Part shown: piece by piece, positions 10,548 to 17,533 of the stretch | Layout of the letters: the number at the start of each line of letters is the position of its first letter | How positions within the stretch are numbered: position 1 is the stretch's first letter | Source: Acidobacteriota bacterium | GTDB taxonomy: Bacteria; Acidobacteriota; Terriglobia; Terriglobales; Acidobacteriaceae | Assembly: GCA_021813745.1 (NCBI GenBank) | Contig: JAKAJO010000082.1 | Location: 1-33,854 of the forward strand | DNA: 33,854 nucleotides | Direction of reading: 5' to 3' | Notes under the pieces: model-generated | Database searches by the model: none | Told to the model about the DNA's origin: nothing | Seen by the model: only the letters and a program-made list of their open reading frames with translations | Position numbers and translations under genes: made by a program

Positions 10548-12002
10548 TTAGTTAGCTCCAATTCGTGATGCCACCATCTTCCACTGTCCGGCGTCGAAGA
10601 ACAGCAATCCAAAAGCGTGGACAGGCGATCCACTTGCAATCGGCGCAGATCCCGTGACCGTTGTTTGCGGCTGCTGGAATATTGTTAGGCTCGTCGCGCC
10701 CGTCAATGTCGTAAACGCAGAATCCGAAGGCAGGGTGAGCGTAAAGCTGGTGGTCGCACTACTGTTGATTGCCGCCGTGCTCGTCCCCGTCAGCCCTTGG
10801 GGCTCCAGAAGAATTTCCGAAGCAGTGATCGTGCCGGCTAACGGGCTCCCACCCATCATGCCCCCGCCCATTCCCCCGCTCATCATACCGCTGGAGCTGA
10901 TGGGCATCACGCTCTGGCCGGCATAAATGTGGCTCGCATCGAAGGTCGGTGTAAACGGAAGTCCGGACATATCCATCCCGTCCTCATCGATCTCGTAGGT
11001 GGTGCTTCCGCTCAGGTCGATGGTGGCTCCGGCAGCGAAGTACGACGACATCATGCCGGTACCGGCACCATTCTGCATCACCATGGTCAGTGAGGTTGGC
11101 GGTTGTCCGGTAAGGGCGGTAATAATGCCGCCGCCCATCACCCCTCCGGATCCCATCATCGATTGTACCCTGGTCGCCATTAGCGATCCATCGGACTGAA
11201 GAGTCGCGTCCACGATCACGCCCATTCCACTCGCCATCGCGCTCATGCTTGTGCCATCAAACACCGTAGACGAATTCGTCATGAAGGTGAAGTTCTGCGC
11301 CGCCTGCATGGACGACATGGTGAAAGAACTGCTCGAGACACTGGAGACCGACCCCATCATCTGCTGGATGCCGCCGTCCGCAAAGTCCATCGGGTTGCCC
11401 GACCCCTGCGTGCCGGAGGTTACGTGAAAGACCGGATTCATGCTGAGACTGCCGTTTGTCCCCATGGTCACAGAACTGGCAAGGTCGAGGTCAAAACCCA
11501 TGGCCATCGGGGTCGAACCCACTGTGATCGGGCTGCTGAAGCTGATGGTTCCTGTCATTGGGCCGGATATTGTGGCCTGTACTGGCGCTTTCGTAGTGGG
11601 ATCCATGTACATGACCGTGGCCGAGCCGATGGTTACCGATGCGCCGGTATAGTTTCCCTGCGGCGCGTTGATCATCGCCAACGGCTGCATCGTACCCATC
11701 AGATGCATCATCTCCATGGGCACTGAGGTCGAGACTACGGTGGCCGACCCGTTGCTGCCGGTCAGCGACATCGATGTGATGTTCATCGAAAAGGCCAGCA
11801 TCCAGTCGGCAGGCGAGTCGCCCATGTTGACCTGAACGGCCGTCTTCGCGGCGGGCGTCGGAGATGGATTCGTTCCGGTCGGGGTGGCACCCGATCCTCC
11901 GCCGCACCCGCTCAGAGTTGGAATCAGGATGATAGCGAGACAGGCGATTGTGATCTTGAACGCCGTTTGACGTGCACGTTGCTTAGGATTGCGCATACCC
12001 AT
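10548..12002 (-). CDS. Met-rich lipoprotein with DUF4382- and DUF5666-like domains
   Basis: A 484-residue lipoprotein. The start at 12002 has GGAGG five bases upstream. A lipoprotein signal peptide ends in the lipobox LSGC with Cys33, followed by a Gly/Pro/Thr linker. Residues about 52-195 resemble DUF4382 (VQVNMGDSPADW opening). Later segments resemble DUF5666-like beta units (SLMATRVQSMMGSGG, AGTITASEILLEPQGL). Methionine is strikingly frequent throughout, including a run near residue 375 of the type MMSGGMGGGMMGG. Both domain families are of unknown function and common on acidobacterial cell surfaces. The Met content hints at soft-metal binding, but that is inference. A CRP/FNR-type site lies about 137 bases upstream. 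Confidence 0.8.
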   Translation of the reverse strand: MGMRNPKQRARQTAFKITIACLAIILIPTLSGCGGGSGATPTGTNPSPTPAAKTAVQVNMGDSPADWMLAFSMNITSMSLTGSNGSATVVSTSVPMEMMHLMGTMQPLAMINAPQGNYTGASVTIGSATVMYMDPTTKAPVQATISGPMTGTISFSSPITVGSTPMAMGFDLDLASSVTMGTNGSLSMNPVFHVTSGTQGSGNPMDFADGGIQQMMGSVSSVSSSSFTMSSMQAAQNFTFMTNSSTVFDGTSMSAMASGMGVIVDATLQSDGSLMATRVQSMMGSGGVMGGGIITALTGQPPTSLTMVMQNGAGTGMMSSYFAAGATIDLSGSTTYEIDEDGMDMSGLPFTPTFDASHIYAGQSVMPISSSGMMSGGMGGGMMGGSPLAGTITASEILLEPQGLTGTSTAAINSSATTSFTLTLPSDSAFTTLTGATSLTIFQQPQTTVTGSAPIASGSPVHAFGLLFFDAGQWKMVASRIGAN

Positions 12003-12110
12003 AACATCCTCCGGGGGAGCAGGAGAAGCATGGGCTCAGGCACACTCGTCTTGCAGAGAATCCCGACCCAGCAGTCGGAATACGCCATGCCTATCTGCTC
12101 AGGTGTCCTC

Positions 12111-12116
12111 TTTATC
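12111..12116 (-). promoter_or_regulatory. Possible -10 box of the lipoprotein gene
   Basis: GATAAA on the minus strand lies where a -10 element would fall if the palindrome at 12139-12154 were centred near -41.5, the usual position for a class II activator site. The match to consensus is moderate. Confidence 0.3.
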
Positions 12117-12138
12117 GCGTGTAGGGAACCCATTGGTC

Positions 12139-12154
12139 GGTGATCGACATCACA
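12139..12154. promoter_or_regulatory. CRP/FNR-family binding site before lipoprotein gene
   Basis: GGTGA-TCGACA-TCACA has the same GTGAT-N4-ATCACA form as the site at 9718-9733. It lies about 137 bases upstream of the lipoprotein start at 12002, suggesting that both genes answer to one CRP/FNR-superfamily regulator. Confidence 0.5.
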
Positions 12155-12562
12155 TCACTAGCAAGCCAAAGGATTGGTCTGACTCATTTGTGAAAGGACG
12201 CACAAAAGGCCCTTTGACGCGCGGCCCCACCTCCTGCTCGGGGACCGCTTTTCGTACGAGAATCGAAGGGAAGTCCATTACCGAAACTTCCACCAAAAGC
12301 TGAATGACTGTAGCAAACGCTGCCGCCGGCGTTGATGCAAGATCTTCAGACGGCAACTGAAATTGCCAGTTCGAGGCTGTTGGAGACTGTCGTGAATGAA
12401 AGAGCTGTCGTCTTGAAGTAGCCCCCGCCGAGTTTGTGCCCATCCAGAACGAAGCGAGGAACATGACGACAAAACCAGAATTGGCCAACGGCATAATGGC
12501 GATAGCATGATCCGAGAAAGAGATTTGACCTGCATCTGGCCTGAGGTCAAGAATTGAGATTG

Positions 12563-13177
12563 ATGGACACGCAGACTCACTGGGACAAGATATACACGGA
12601 AAAGGCGCCGGATCAGGTGAGCTGGTACCGCCCGCACCTTGAAACATCCCTCGCCCTGATCGAGCAGGCCGGGGCCGGAGTATCCGCCTCGATCATCGAT
12701 ATCGGTGCCGGCGAGTCCACACTGGTGGATGACCTGCTCGCGCGGGGTTACTCCGACCTTACGGTTCTCGATATTTCAGAGGCGGCCATCGCAGCCAGCA
12801 GGAAGCGGCTGGGCGATGCGGCGGAGCGCGTTCGCTGGCTTGTCGCAGACATCACGCAGGCAGAACTGGAACCCTCTGCCTGCGATGTGTGGCACGATCG
12901 CGCGGTCTTTCATTTCCTGACTGCCGCGGCCGACCGGAGGGCATACGTCCGCCAGGTGGTTCGCGCGGTAAGACGCGGCGGCCACATTATCGTCAGCGCT
13001 TTCGGTCCTGAGGGGCCGACTCGCTGCAGCGGGCTCGACGTGGTTCGGTACGACGCGGAGTCGCTCCAAGCACAGTTCGGGGCGAACTTTCGACTGATCT
13101 CTTCATCCCGGCACCTGCACGAGACGCCTTTTGGAACCACACAGCAGTTTCTGTATTGCCATTTTGTCCTGCAATAG
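12563..13177 (+). CDS. Class I SAM-dependent methyltransferase
   Basis: A 204-residue cytoplasmic methyltransferase. It has a Rossmann-type SAM-binding motif IIDIGAGES near residue 45, the acidic end of strand 2 (VLDIS) and a later GGHIIVSAFGPEGP segment. The N-terminus (THWDKIYTEKAPDQVSWY) matches a widespread family of small methyltransferases of unknown substrate, some linked by annotation to metalloid or thiol compounds. The ATG at 12563 is preferred over a TTG at 12554; neither has a strong ribosome binding site. The stop is followed after one base by the decayed Fur fragment. Confidence 0.85.
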   Translation: MDTQTHWDKIYTEKAPDQVSWYRPHLETSLALIEQAGAGVSASIIDIGAGESTLVDDLLARGYSDLTVLDISEAAIAASRKRLGDAAERVRWLVADITQAELEPSACDVWHDRAVFHFLTAAADRRAYVRQVVRAVRRGGHIIVSAFGPEGPTRCSGLDVVRYDAESLQAQFGANFRLISSSRHLHETPFGTTQQFLYCHFVLQ

Positions 13178-13178
13178 G

Positions 13179-13301
13179 CTCACAAAATTCTTGAGCGGCC
13201 TGTTCGAGTCGCTGAAAGTGCAGATCGAAAAGGACTGTGGGGATCGTATCGATTTGGCCCGCATCGAGAGCGGCGACTACTGCTCGAAGCGCCGCGGCTG
13301 A
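13179..13301 (+). pseudogene. C-terminal fragment of a Fur-family regulator
   Basis: This stretch reads LTKFLSGLFESLKVQIEKDC and continues to RIESGDYCSKRRG and a stop. It aligns without gaps to residues 109-148 of the intact Fur-family protein encoded on the opposite strand at 13846-14292; I count 22 identities in 40 by hand, with the stop in the same place. The N-terminal two-thirds, including the winged helix, are absent. The last CxxC is lost (CSKR in place of CSNC), so it could not bind the structural zinc. It is a relic of a second fur-like gene, cut at the methyltransferase stop. Confidence 0.8.
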
Positions 13302-13711
13302 AGATATTGTCATCGTTGAGCAACGGGTATTGGGCCCACCGGCGCGCGGGACACTGGTCGATCAACGCGATGACGAATGCAACCGGTATGAGTAATCGAG
13401 GAACTGCAGGCAGATGGGGCTTCTTGATGAGGCGGGCACGGTCGCTCCGCGCTATCAATCTGGCGTGATGCAGGGTATGCGGTGGAGCGCCCATGGTGGA
13501 GCTTTTTGCAAACCGGCTTGGCTGGTGTGGTCCACCCAACTGGAGTGCCCGTCTTGAAATGTACCAGTGAATCAGCGAGAACTGGAGAGAAGATGGCACG
13601 GAAGCGTTATACGCCGGAGCAGGTGGTGAGTCTGCTGCGGCAGATAGAAGTAGCGGTAGCGAACGGTAAGAAGACGAACATAACCGCCAGGGCATAACGC
13701 ACCGAATCATG
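13302..13711. other. Decayed stretch with an insertion-sequence stub
   Basis: There is no intact gene in 410 bases. Between the Fur relic and the IS3-type OrfA stub (13593-13697) the sequence carries no recognisable domain in any frame. It reads as debris from past rearrangement. Confidence 0.5.
13593..13697 (+). pseudogene. IS3-family OrfA transposase, N-terminal stub
   Basis: Starting at ATG 13593 with GGAGAG upstream, the frame reads MARKRYTPEQVVSLLRQIEV and a further 14 residues before a stop. This is the well-known N-terminus of IS3-family OrfA proteins (helix-turn-helix, RYTPEQ...LLRQ). Only 34 residues remain; the rest of OrfA and all of OrfB are missing. I could not identify terminal inverted repeats. 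The stub shows that a mobile element once sat next to the Fur relic. Confidence 0.7.
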
Positions 13712-13795
13712 CTAAGTATCCAGAGCAGGCACTCCAGCAAGGCCGGCTCCTCGGAATACCAACCAGAAGATCAGAAGAACAAAAAGGACAACCAT
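13712..13795 (-). CDS. Candidate 27-residue membrane peptide
   Basis: A short frame opening MVVLFVLLIFWLVFRGAG and ending in ALDT, with GAGG eight bases before its ATG. It has one strongly hydrophobic helix followed by a short polar tail. It lies 50 bases downstream of the Fur-family gene on the same strand. Small single-helix proteins of this shape are common in Acidobacteriota, but no family is claimed and it could be chance. Confidence 0.3.
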   Translation of the reverse strand: MVVLFVLLIFWLVFRGAGLAGVPALDT

Positions 13796-13845
13796 GGGGA
13801 GATCCTCGGCAACCGCTTGTGCTGAGGCTTGGCAGCGGGAATTTG

Positions 13846-14292
13846 TTATGTACGACAGTTCGAGCAACAACCGCCAATCTCCAGCCGGGCAACAGCGATT
13901 TGATATTGGCAATCATTTTCGATCTGTTCCTTCAGCGATTCGAAGAGATCGCTGACAAATTCTGTGATCTTGCCGCAGCGGAGACACGCCAGGTGGATGT
14001 GGTCCCGGTTCAGCTTCCGCTCGTAGTAGTGCGCCTCGCCGTCGAGATGCATCAGGTCCAGTTCGTCGATCAGGCCGTGTCGCTTGAGCAGTCCGAGCGT
14101 GCGATAAACCGTGCTGCGGTCAATCGAGGGCTCAAGTTTACGGGCGCGGCGAAGGACCTGGCCGGCGTCCAGATGCCTCTTCGCAGTCTCAATGACATTC
14201 AGGATGGCGCGGCGCTGTTCGGTCATGCGGATACCGCGCTCGGCTAGCAATGCCTGGAACTTGCCGGGAATTTCGGTGTTGGCAAAGGGCAT
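13846..14292 (-). CDS. Fur-family metal-dependent regulator
   Basis: A 148-residue Fur-family repressor (Fur, Zur or PerR type; I cannot say which). The winged-helix DNA-binding domain includes RMTEQRRAIL (22-31) and STVYRTLGLL (60-69). The dimerisation domain has HIHLACLRCG (98-107) and ends CCSNC, so the two CxxC pairs (103/106 and 143/146) of the structural zinc site are present. The usual HHxH sensor motif is reduced to DHIH. ATG 14292 is preferred over a TTG at 14340. It is divergent from an iron-uptake operon, and the shared region holds a 7-1-7 palindrome of the kind Fur proteins bind, so control of that operon and autoregulation are likely. Confidence 0.92.
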   Translation of the reverse strand: MPFANTEIPGKFQALLAERGIRMTEQRRAILNVIETAKRHLDAGQVLRRARKLEPSIDRSTVYRTLGLLKRHGLIDELDLMHLDGEAHYYERKLNRDHIHLACLRCGKITEFVSDLFESLKEQIENDCQYQIAVARLEIGGCCSNCRT

Positions 14293-14387
14293 AATCAGAA
14301 GTTCCCGTCTGGGTTGCAGCTTGTTGCGACAATCTTGCAACAGAATCTATGGCGACCCCGTTGACAGGCGGCTGCCACCATAAATAC

Positions 14388-14400
14388 GACCAATTTGGTC
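14388..14400. promoter_or_regulatory. Palindrome GACCAA-T-TTGGTC, operator candidate
   Basis: A perfect 6-1-6 inverted repeat. A near-copy, CGACCGA-T-TTGGTCG, lies at 19261-19275 upstream of the TonB receptor, so it is probably a shared regulator site. Confidence 0.5.
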
Positions 14401-14453
14401 CTAGTTTATGGGTCGCGCAAATGAATCGCAAGTCCCAAGGAACTGAATCAGCC

Positions 14454-14486
14454 CGATCTTAATGCGACAGTGTCGCATTAAGATCG
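14454..14486. promoter_or_regulatory. Perfect 33-bp palindrome with Fur-type 7-1-7 core
   Basis: A 16-1-16 inverted repeat without a mismatch, centred on G14470. The core TGCGACA-G-TGTCGCA (14463-14477) has the 7-1-7 geometry of Fur-family boxes, and the outer arms extend to CGATCTTAA. Its place between a fur-like gene and an iron permease operon fits a metal-responsive operator. It could also form a strong hairpin if transcribed. Confidence 0.65.
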
Positions 14487-14564
14487 CTAAAAACTTAATA
14501 AAGCTGACCTTCACCGCGGCAACGATGAAGGCCAGTAGCAGCGCAATCCAAGTCTGGAGGGTCA

Positions 14565-15643
14565 ATGCTCCTCAGGAATCACGCCTTGTTTCATGTCATA
14601 TCACGTCCGCCTGCCCGGGCCAAAACCGGCGTTCGGCAAACTCACCGATGGCTTGCCGTCCTTTGCGCATTCCTCGCGTTCGTCTTCGTGCCGGGCGTGA
14701 CTCGCGCCGATGAACCCCTTTTCGGCTTTACCTACACAACGGATACGCTTCCGAAGGGCAAGTCCGAAGTGGAGCAATGGTCCACTACCCGCTTCACCAA
14801 AGCTCAGGGCAACTTCTGGCTGCAGGAAAACCGTACCGAGCTTTCGTATGGTTTGACCAACCGGTTCCAGCTCTCTCTCTACCAGGATTACGATTCGACC
14901 GCGGCATACCATAACGGCCCTTTCGGCGCCACGACGCCGGGGGAACCGTTCTCCTACGATTCGCCGGACTCCAATGCTCATTACAACAACACCGCTTACA
15001 TTTCTACGGATGTCGAATCGATCTTCCGGATATTCAGTCCCTACGAACACTTCCTCGGCTTCGGCGTTTATTCGGAGGAACGAGCCGGCAAGGACTTTTT
15101 CGAAACCGAGAACAGGCTTTTGTTTCAGAAAAACTTCCGCGACGATCGCGTTGTGCTTGCGGCGAATTTCACGTATGCGCCCGAACTGAGGGCCAATCCC
15201 GGTTCCCTGAGCCTGAATGAAACGGACATAAACCAGGACTATGGGGCCACCTACCGCTTCATACGGAACTGGTCGCTGGGCGCCGAACTGCTCAATGAGC
15301 GCGAGTTCAACAGCTGGACTTTCTGGAAGCACGAGATCAATGACGCTTACTTCGTCGGTCCATCGCTTCATTACGGAGGCAGGCACTTTTTTGCGACAGG
15401 CAGCTTCTTCGAGCAGATGCCCTGGGCTACGACGCACTTGGCAACCGTATCCGGCGCCGTCGTCGATGGCAGAGACTACGACACGGAGGCAGGCACTTTT
15501 TTGCGACAGGCAGCTTCTTCGAGCAGATGCCCTGGGCTACGACGCACTTGGCAACCGTATCCGGCGCCGTCGTCGATGGCAGAGACTACGACAACGATTT
15601 TGAGAAGTATCGTGTGCGCGTGAAGGTGGGTTGGTATTTCTGA
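14565..15643 (+). pseudogene. Outer-membrane barrel protein, disrupted by a 110-bp duplication
   Basis: First gene of the iron operon, with GGAGGG five bases before ATG 14565. A signal peptide (HRWLAVLCAFLAFVFVPG..., cleaved near ADEP) precedes a barrel-like chain: RTELSYGLTNRFQLSLYQDY, FGFGVYSEE, WSLGAELLNE. At residue 307 an exact tandem repeat of 110 bases throws the frame off and the chain ends at 15623 with unrelated residues. Removing one copy gives a 322-residue protein ending YRVRVKVGWYF at the stop 15641-15643, nine bases before the next gene, which is the proper outer-membrane terminus. A role as a porin or receptor for the module is inferred. Family not recognised beyond a barrel. 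Confidence 0.8.
15373..15592 (+). repeat. Exact 110-bp tandem duplication inside a gene
   Basis: Copy 1 is 15373-15482 and copy 2 is 15483-15592. I find no mismatch between them. Because 110 is not a multiple of three, the second copy shifts the reading frame of the barrel gene. The lack of divergence means the event is very recent or an assembly artefact. Confidence 0.95.
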
Positions 15644-15652
15644 GGACGAATC

Positions 15653-16186
15653 ATGAGATCGAAATTAGTCTTTCTGCCGTTGGCGGGGATCGTTTTGGCC
15701 GGTGGGCCGGCTTACGCAACGGTCTATCTCTCCGTGGAACAGGCGCAAGCCCAACTGTTTCCCGGAGCAACCTTTCAATCTGTGCCCGTGACGCTCACAG
15801 AAGAACAGGTGAAGGCGATTGAACACGCTTCCGGTGTTCACGTTTTGAGTAAGCAGCTCAAGGCATGGAGGGTTTCTACCGGCGGCTGGTTCATCGCCGA
15901 CGAGGTTGTAGGGAAGCACGAATATATTCCGTTTGCACTTGGATTGGACGCTCACGGCGCAGTGAAAGGAATCGAGATTCTGGAATACCGCGAAGCCTAC
16001 GGGGATCAGATTCGCAATCCCGAATGGCAGAAGCAGTTTCTTGGCAGGGATGGGAGTGTGAAGCTGCAGCTTGGGAAAAGCATCCGCAACATCTCGGGAG
16101 CCACACTTTCCTCGAAACACATCACGGACGGCGTCGAGCGCCTGCTGGTGACTTATGAACTTGTGCTCAAGTCATCGGCCCACTGA
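15653..16186 (+). CDS. Periplasmic FMN-binding domain protein
   Basis: A 177-residue exported protein with a signal peptide (about 1-22) and an FMN-bind domain like those of RnfG and NqrC. The flavinylation motif SGAT is at 148-151 (ISGATLSSKHITDGV), where ApbE attaches FMN to Thr151. GAGG lies seven bases before ATG 15653. The gene overlaps the ApbE gene by 32 bases, and an ApbE next door is the enzyme needed to load it. As the periplasmic flavin carrier of this operon it should pass electrons from the membrane protein at 17048 to an external acceptor, plausibly ferric iron; the acceptor is inferred. Confidence 0.92.
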   Translation: MRSKLVFLPLAGIVLAGGPAYATVYLSVEQAQAQLFPGATFQSVPVTLTEEQVKAIEHASGVHVLSKQLKAWRVSTGGWFIADEVVGKHEYIPFALGLDAHGAVKGIEILEYREAYGDQIRNPEWQKQFLGRDGSVKLQLGKSIRNISGATLSSKHITDGVERLLVTYELVLKSSAH

Positions 16187-17051
16187 GCGGGCGCAGCCCT
16201 GGCTGGGGACGATCGTGAGTATTCGCGTCGAGGGTCTAGCGGAGGGGGAGGCGCACCGGGCCCTCGATGCGGCGTTCTCAGAGATAGCAACGGTTCACCG
16301 GCTCATGAGCTTTCACGACTCGGCGAGCGAGATCAGCCGGCTTAATTGCAACGCGGCGCGACGGCAGGTCGAAGTGCATCCGTGGACATACTTCGTTCTC
16401 GAACAGTCTCAACAGTTCTCCCAAGCCTCCGCGGGTTGCTTTGACATCTCCGTCGGCGCGGAACTCGTGAAGTGGGGGATGCTTCCGGCCCCGGTGGAAG
16501 AGTCTGGGCCGCAAAGCGGCTCATGGCGCGACATCGAGCTGCTTCCCGGCTCTCGCGTAGCGTTTCATCGTCCGCTCTGGATTGATCTGGGCGGAATCGC
16601 CAAGGGTTTTGCCGTGGACCGCGCTACAGAATGCCTCGCCGCATGCGGCGCCTCTCGCGCCGTCGTCAACGCAGGCGGCGACATCCGGGTCCTGGGAATC
16701 GAAGGGGAACCGATTCGGCTCGGAGCGCCGTCCGGTGATTGTGGTGCTCCGGTGCTCGAACTGGCCGATGGCAGCGCGGCAGGTTCGCGTTCCGTACTGG
16801 CGCGACGCCGGCATCGTGATGATCTCTGTGGTCCGCATGTTGACGGCTCGCATCGCTCGCCCGTGCTTGAAGACCGGTTCGTTTGTGTCATCGCCGAACA
16901 GTGTATTGCAGCGGACGCACTTACCAAAATCGTCATGGCCAAAGGCGCACGGACCGCAGAGGTGCTGCGGAAGTTCAGCGCCTTTGCCTACGTCAAGGAT
17001 CCCAGCAAGGACTGGCAGTACATCGGAGCGGAAGAAGCGGAGATGCAATGA
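16155..17051 (+). CDS. apbE: ApbE-type FAD:protein FMN transferase
   Basis: A 298-residue Mg-dependent enzyme that moves FMN from FAD onto a Thr of a target protein. Motifs: LGTIVSIRVEG near the start, DLGGIAKGFAVDRA (from residue 144), VNAGGDIRVLG (from 171) and the metal-binding ADALTKIVMAKG around 253-264. There is no clear signal peptide or lipobox, unusual for a periplasmic ApbE, so the start may need revision. The region 205-235 is Arg-rich and diverges from the normal GHLxDPRTG segment, but the frame is continuous. It overlaps its substrate gene upstream and shares an ATGA overlap with the membrane protein downstream. Confidence 0.9.
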   Translation: MNLCSSHRPTERAQPWLGTIVSIRVEGLAEGEAHRALDAAFSEIATVHRLMSFHDSASEISRLNCNAARRQVEVHPWTYFVLEQSQQFSQASAGCFDISVGAELVKWGMLPAPVEESGPQSGSWRDIELLPGSRVAFHRPLWIDLGGIAKGFAVDRATECLAACGASRAVVNAGGDIRVLGIEGEPIRLGAPSGDCGAPVLELADGSAAGSRSVLARRRHRDDLCGPHVDGSHRSPVLEDRFVCVIAEQCIAADALTKIVMAKGARTAEVLRKFSAFAYVKDPSKDWQYIGAEEAEMQ

Positions 17052-17533
17052 GCGGAATTCACAAAACGGTCCGGCTCGGCCGCTCCCGGCGTTGGCAGCT
17101 TTACATCATTGGCATTGGAATCTGGCTTTCTGGCGGTCTCTGGCTCCTGTATCACTATTTCCTTGTCCAACAGGGCGACTTTGGCCCGGTGGAAAACCCC
17201 TTGACCCCGTGGTGGCTGCGCCTGCATGGAGCCTTTGCTTTTGCTTCCATATGGATTTTCGGCCTGCTGTGGGGCACGCATATCACGGTTGCATGGCCGC
17301 GTAAGAATCGCCGCTGGTCGGGCGGCATATTCGCCGGAGTATTTGCTGTCCTGATCGTGACCGGATACCTGCTTTATTACATCGGAAGCGACACCGTTCG
17401 GCCGGTCATATCGATTATCCACTGGGGGATCGGCCTTGGCTCACCGGCCTTCTTCTTCCTTCATCGCCTCCGTCTGCGCAGGCGACAGAGGAACAAACAG
17501 GAACAAATGGTTCTGGAAGCGCAGGTCAAATGA
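17048..17533 (+). CDS. Four-helix membrane protein, probable b-type cytochrome
   Basis: A 161-residue integral membrane protein with helices at about 18-38, 59-82, 94-113 and 121-141. Helix 2 carries His60 and His78, and helix 4 carries His125 and His139, spaced to place one pair near each membrane face; His36 ends helix 1. This is the pattern of diheme four-helix cytochromes b, so it could carry electrons from quinol or a cytoplasmic donor to the periplasmic FMN protein. I recognise no exact family. ATG 17048 overlaps the apbE stop by four bases, and its own stop overlaps the FTR1 start by four bases, which fixes both ends. The tail is Arg/Gln-rich and likely cytoplasmic. Confidence 0.8.
   Translation: MSGIHKTVRLGRSRRWQLYIIGIGIWLSGGLWLLYHYFLVQQGDFGPVENPLTPWWLRLHGAFAFASIWIFGLLWGTHITVAWPRKNRRWSGGIFAGVFAVLIVTGYLLYYIGSDTVRPVISIIHWGIGLGSPAFFFLHRLRLRRRQRNKQEQMVLEAQVK

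Larger units (their letters stand above)
12003..12562. other. Intergenic region, no convincing gene
   Basis: 560 bases between the lipoprotein gene and the methyltransferase gene. It contains the CRP/FNR-type site at 12139-12154 and a possible -10 box for the lipoprotein gene. A minus-strand frame at 12150-12494 would encode 114 residues with a signal-peptide-like start (VVMFLASFWMGTNSAGA), but it has no ribosome binding site, no recognisable family and runs into the CRP/FNR site, so I do not call it a gene. Confidence 0.45.
14293..14564. promoter_or_regulatory. Divergent regulatory region of fur-like gene and iron operon
   Basis: 272 bases without a gene, holding two strong palindromes (14388-14400 and 14454-14486) between two divergently transcribed units. 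A GGAGGG ribosome binding site for the plus-strand operon lies at its right edge. Confidence 0.7.

Noticed and set aside
12150..12494. A 114-residue minus-strand frame with a signal-peptide-like start
   Set aside because: No ribosome binding site, no family, and its end overlaps the CRP/FNR-type site; kept only as a remark on the intergenic region.
14601..15437. A 278-residue minus-strand frame opposite the barrel gene
   Set aside because: The plus-strand reading has a ribosome binding site, signal peptide and barrel strands; the minus one has none of these.
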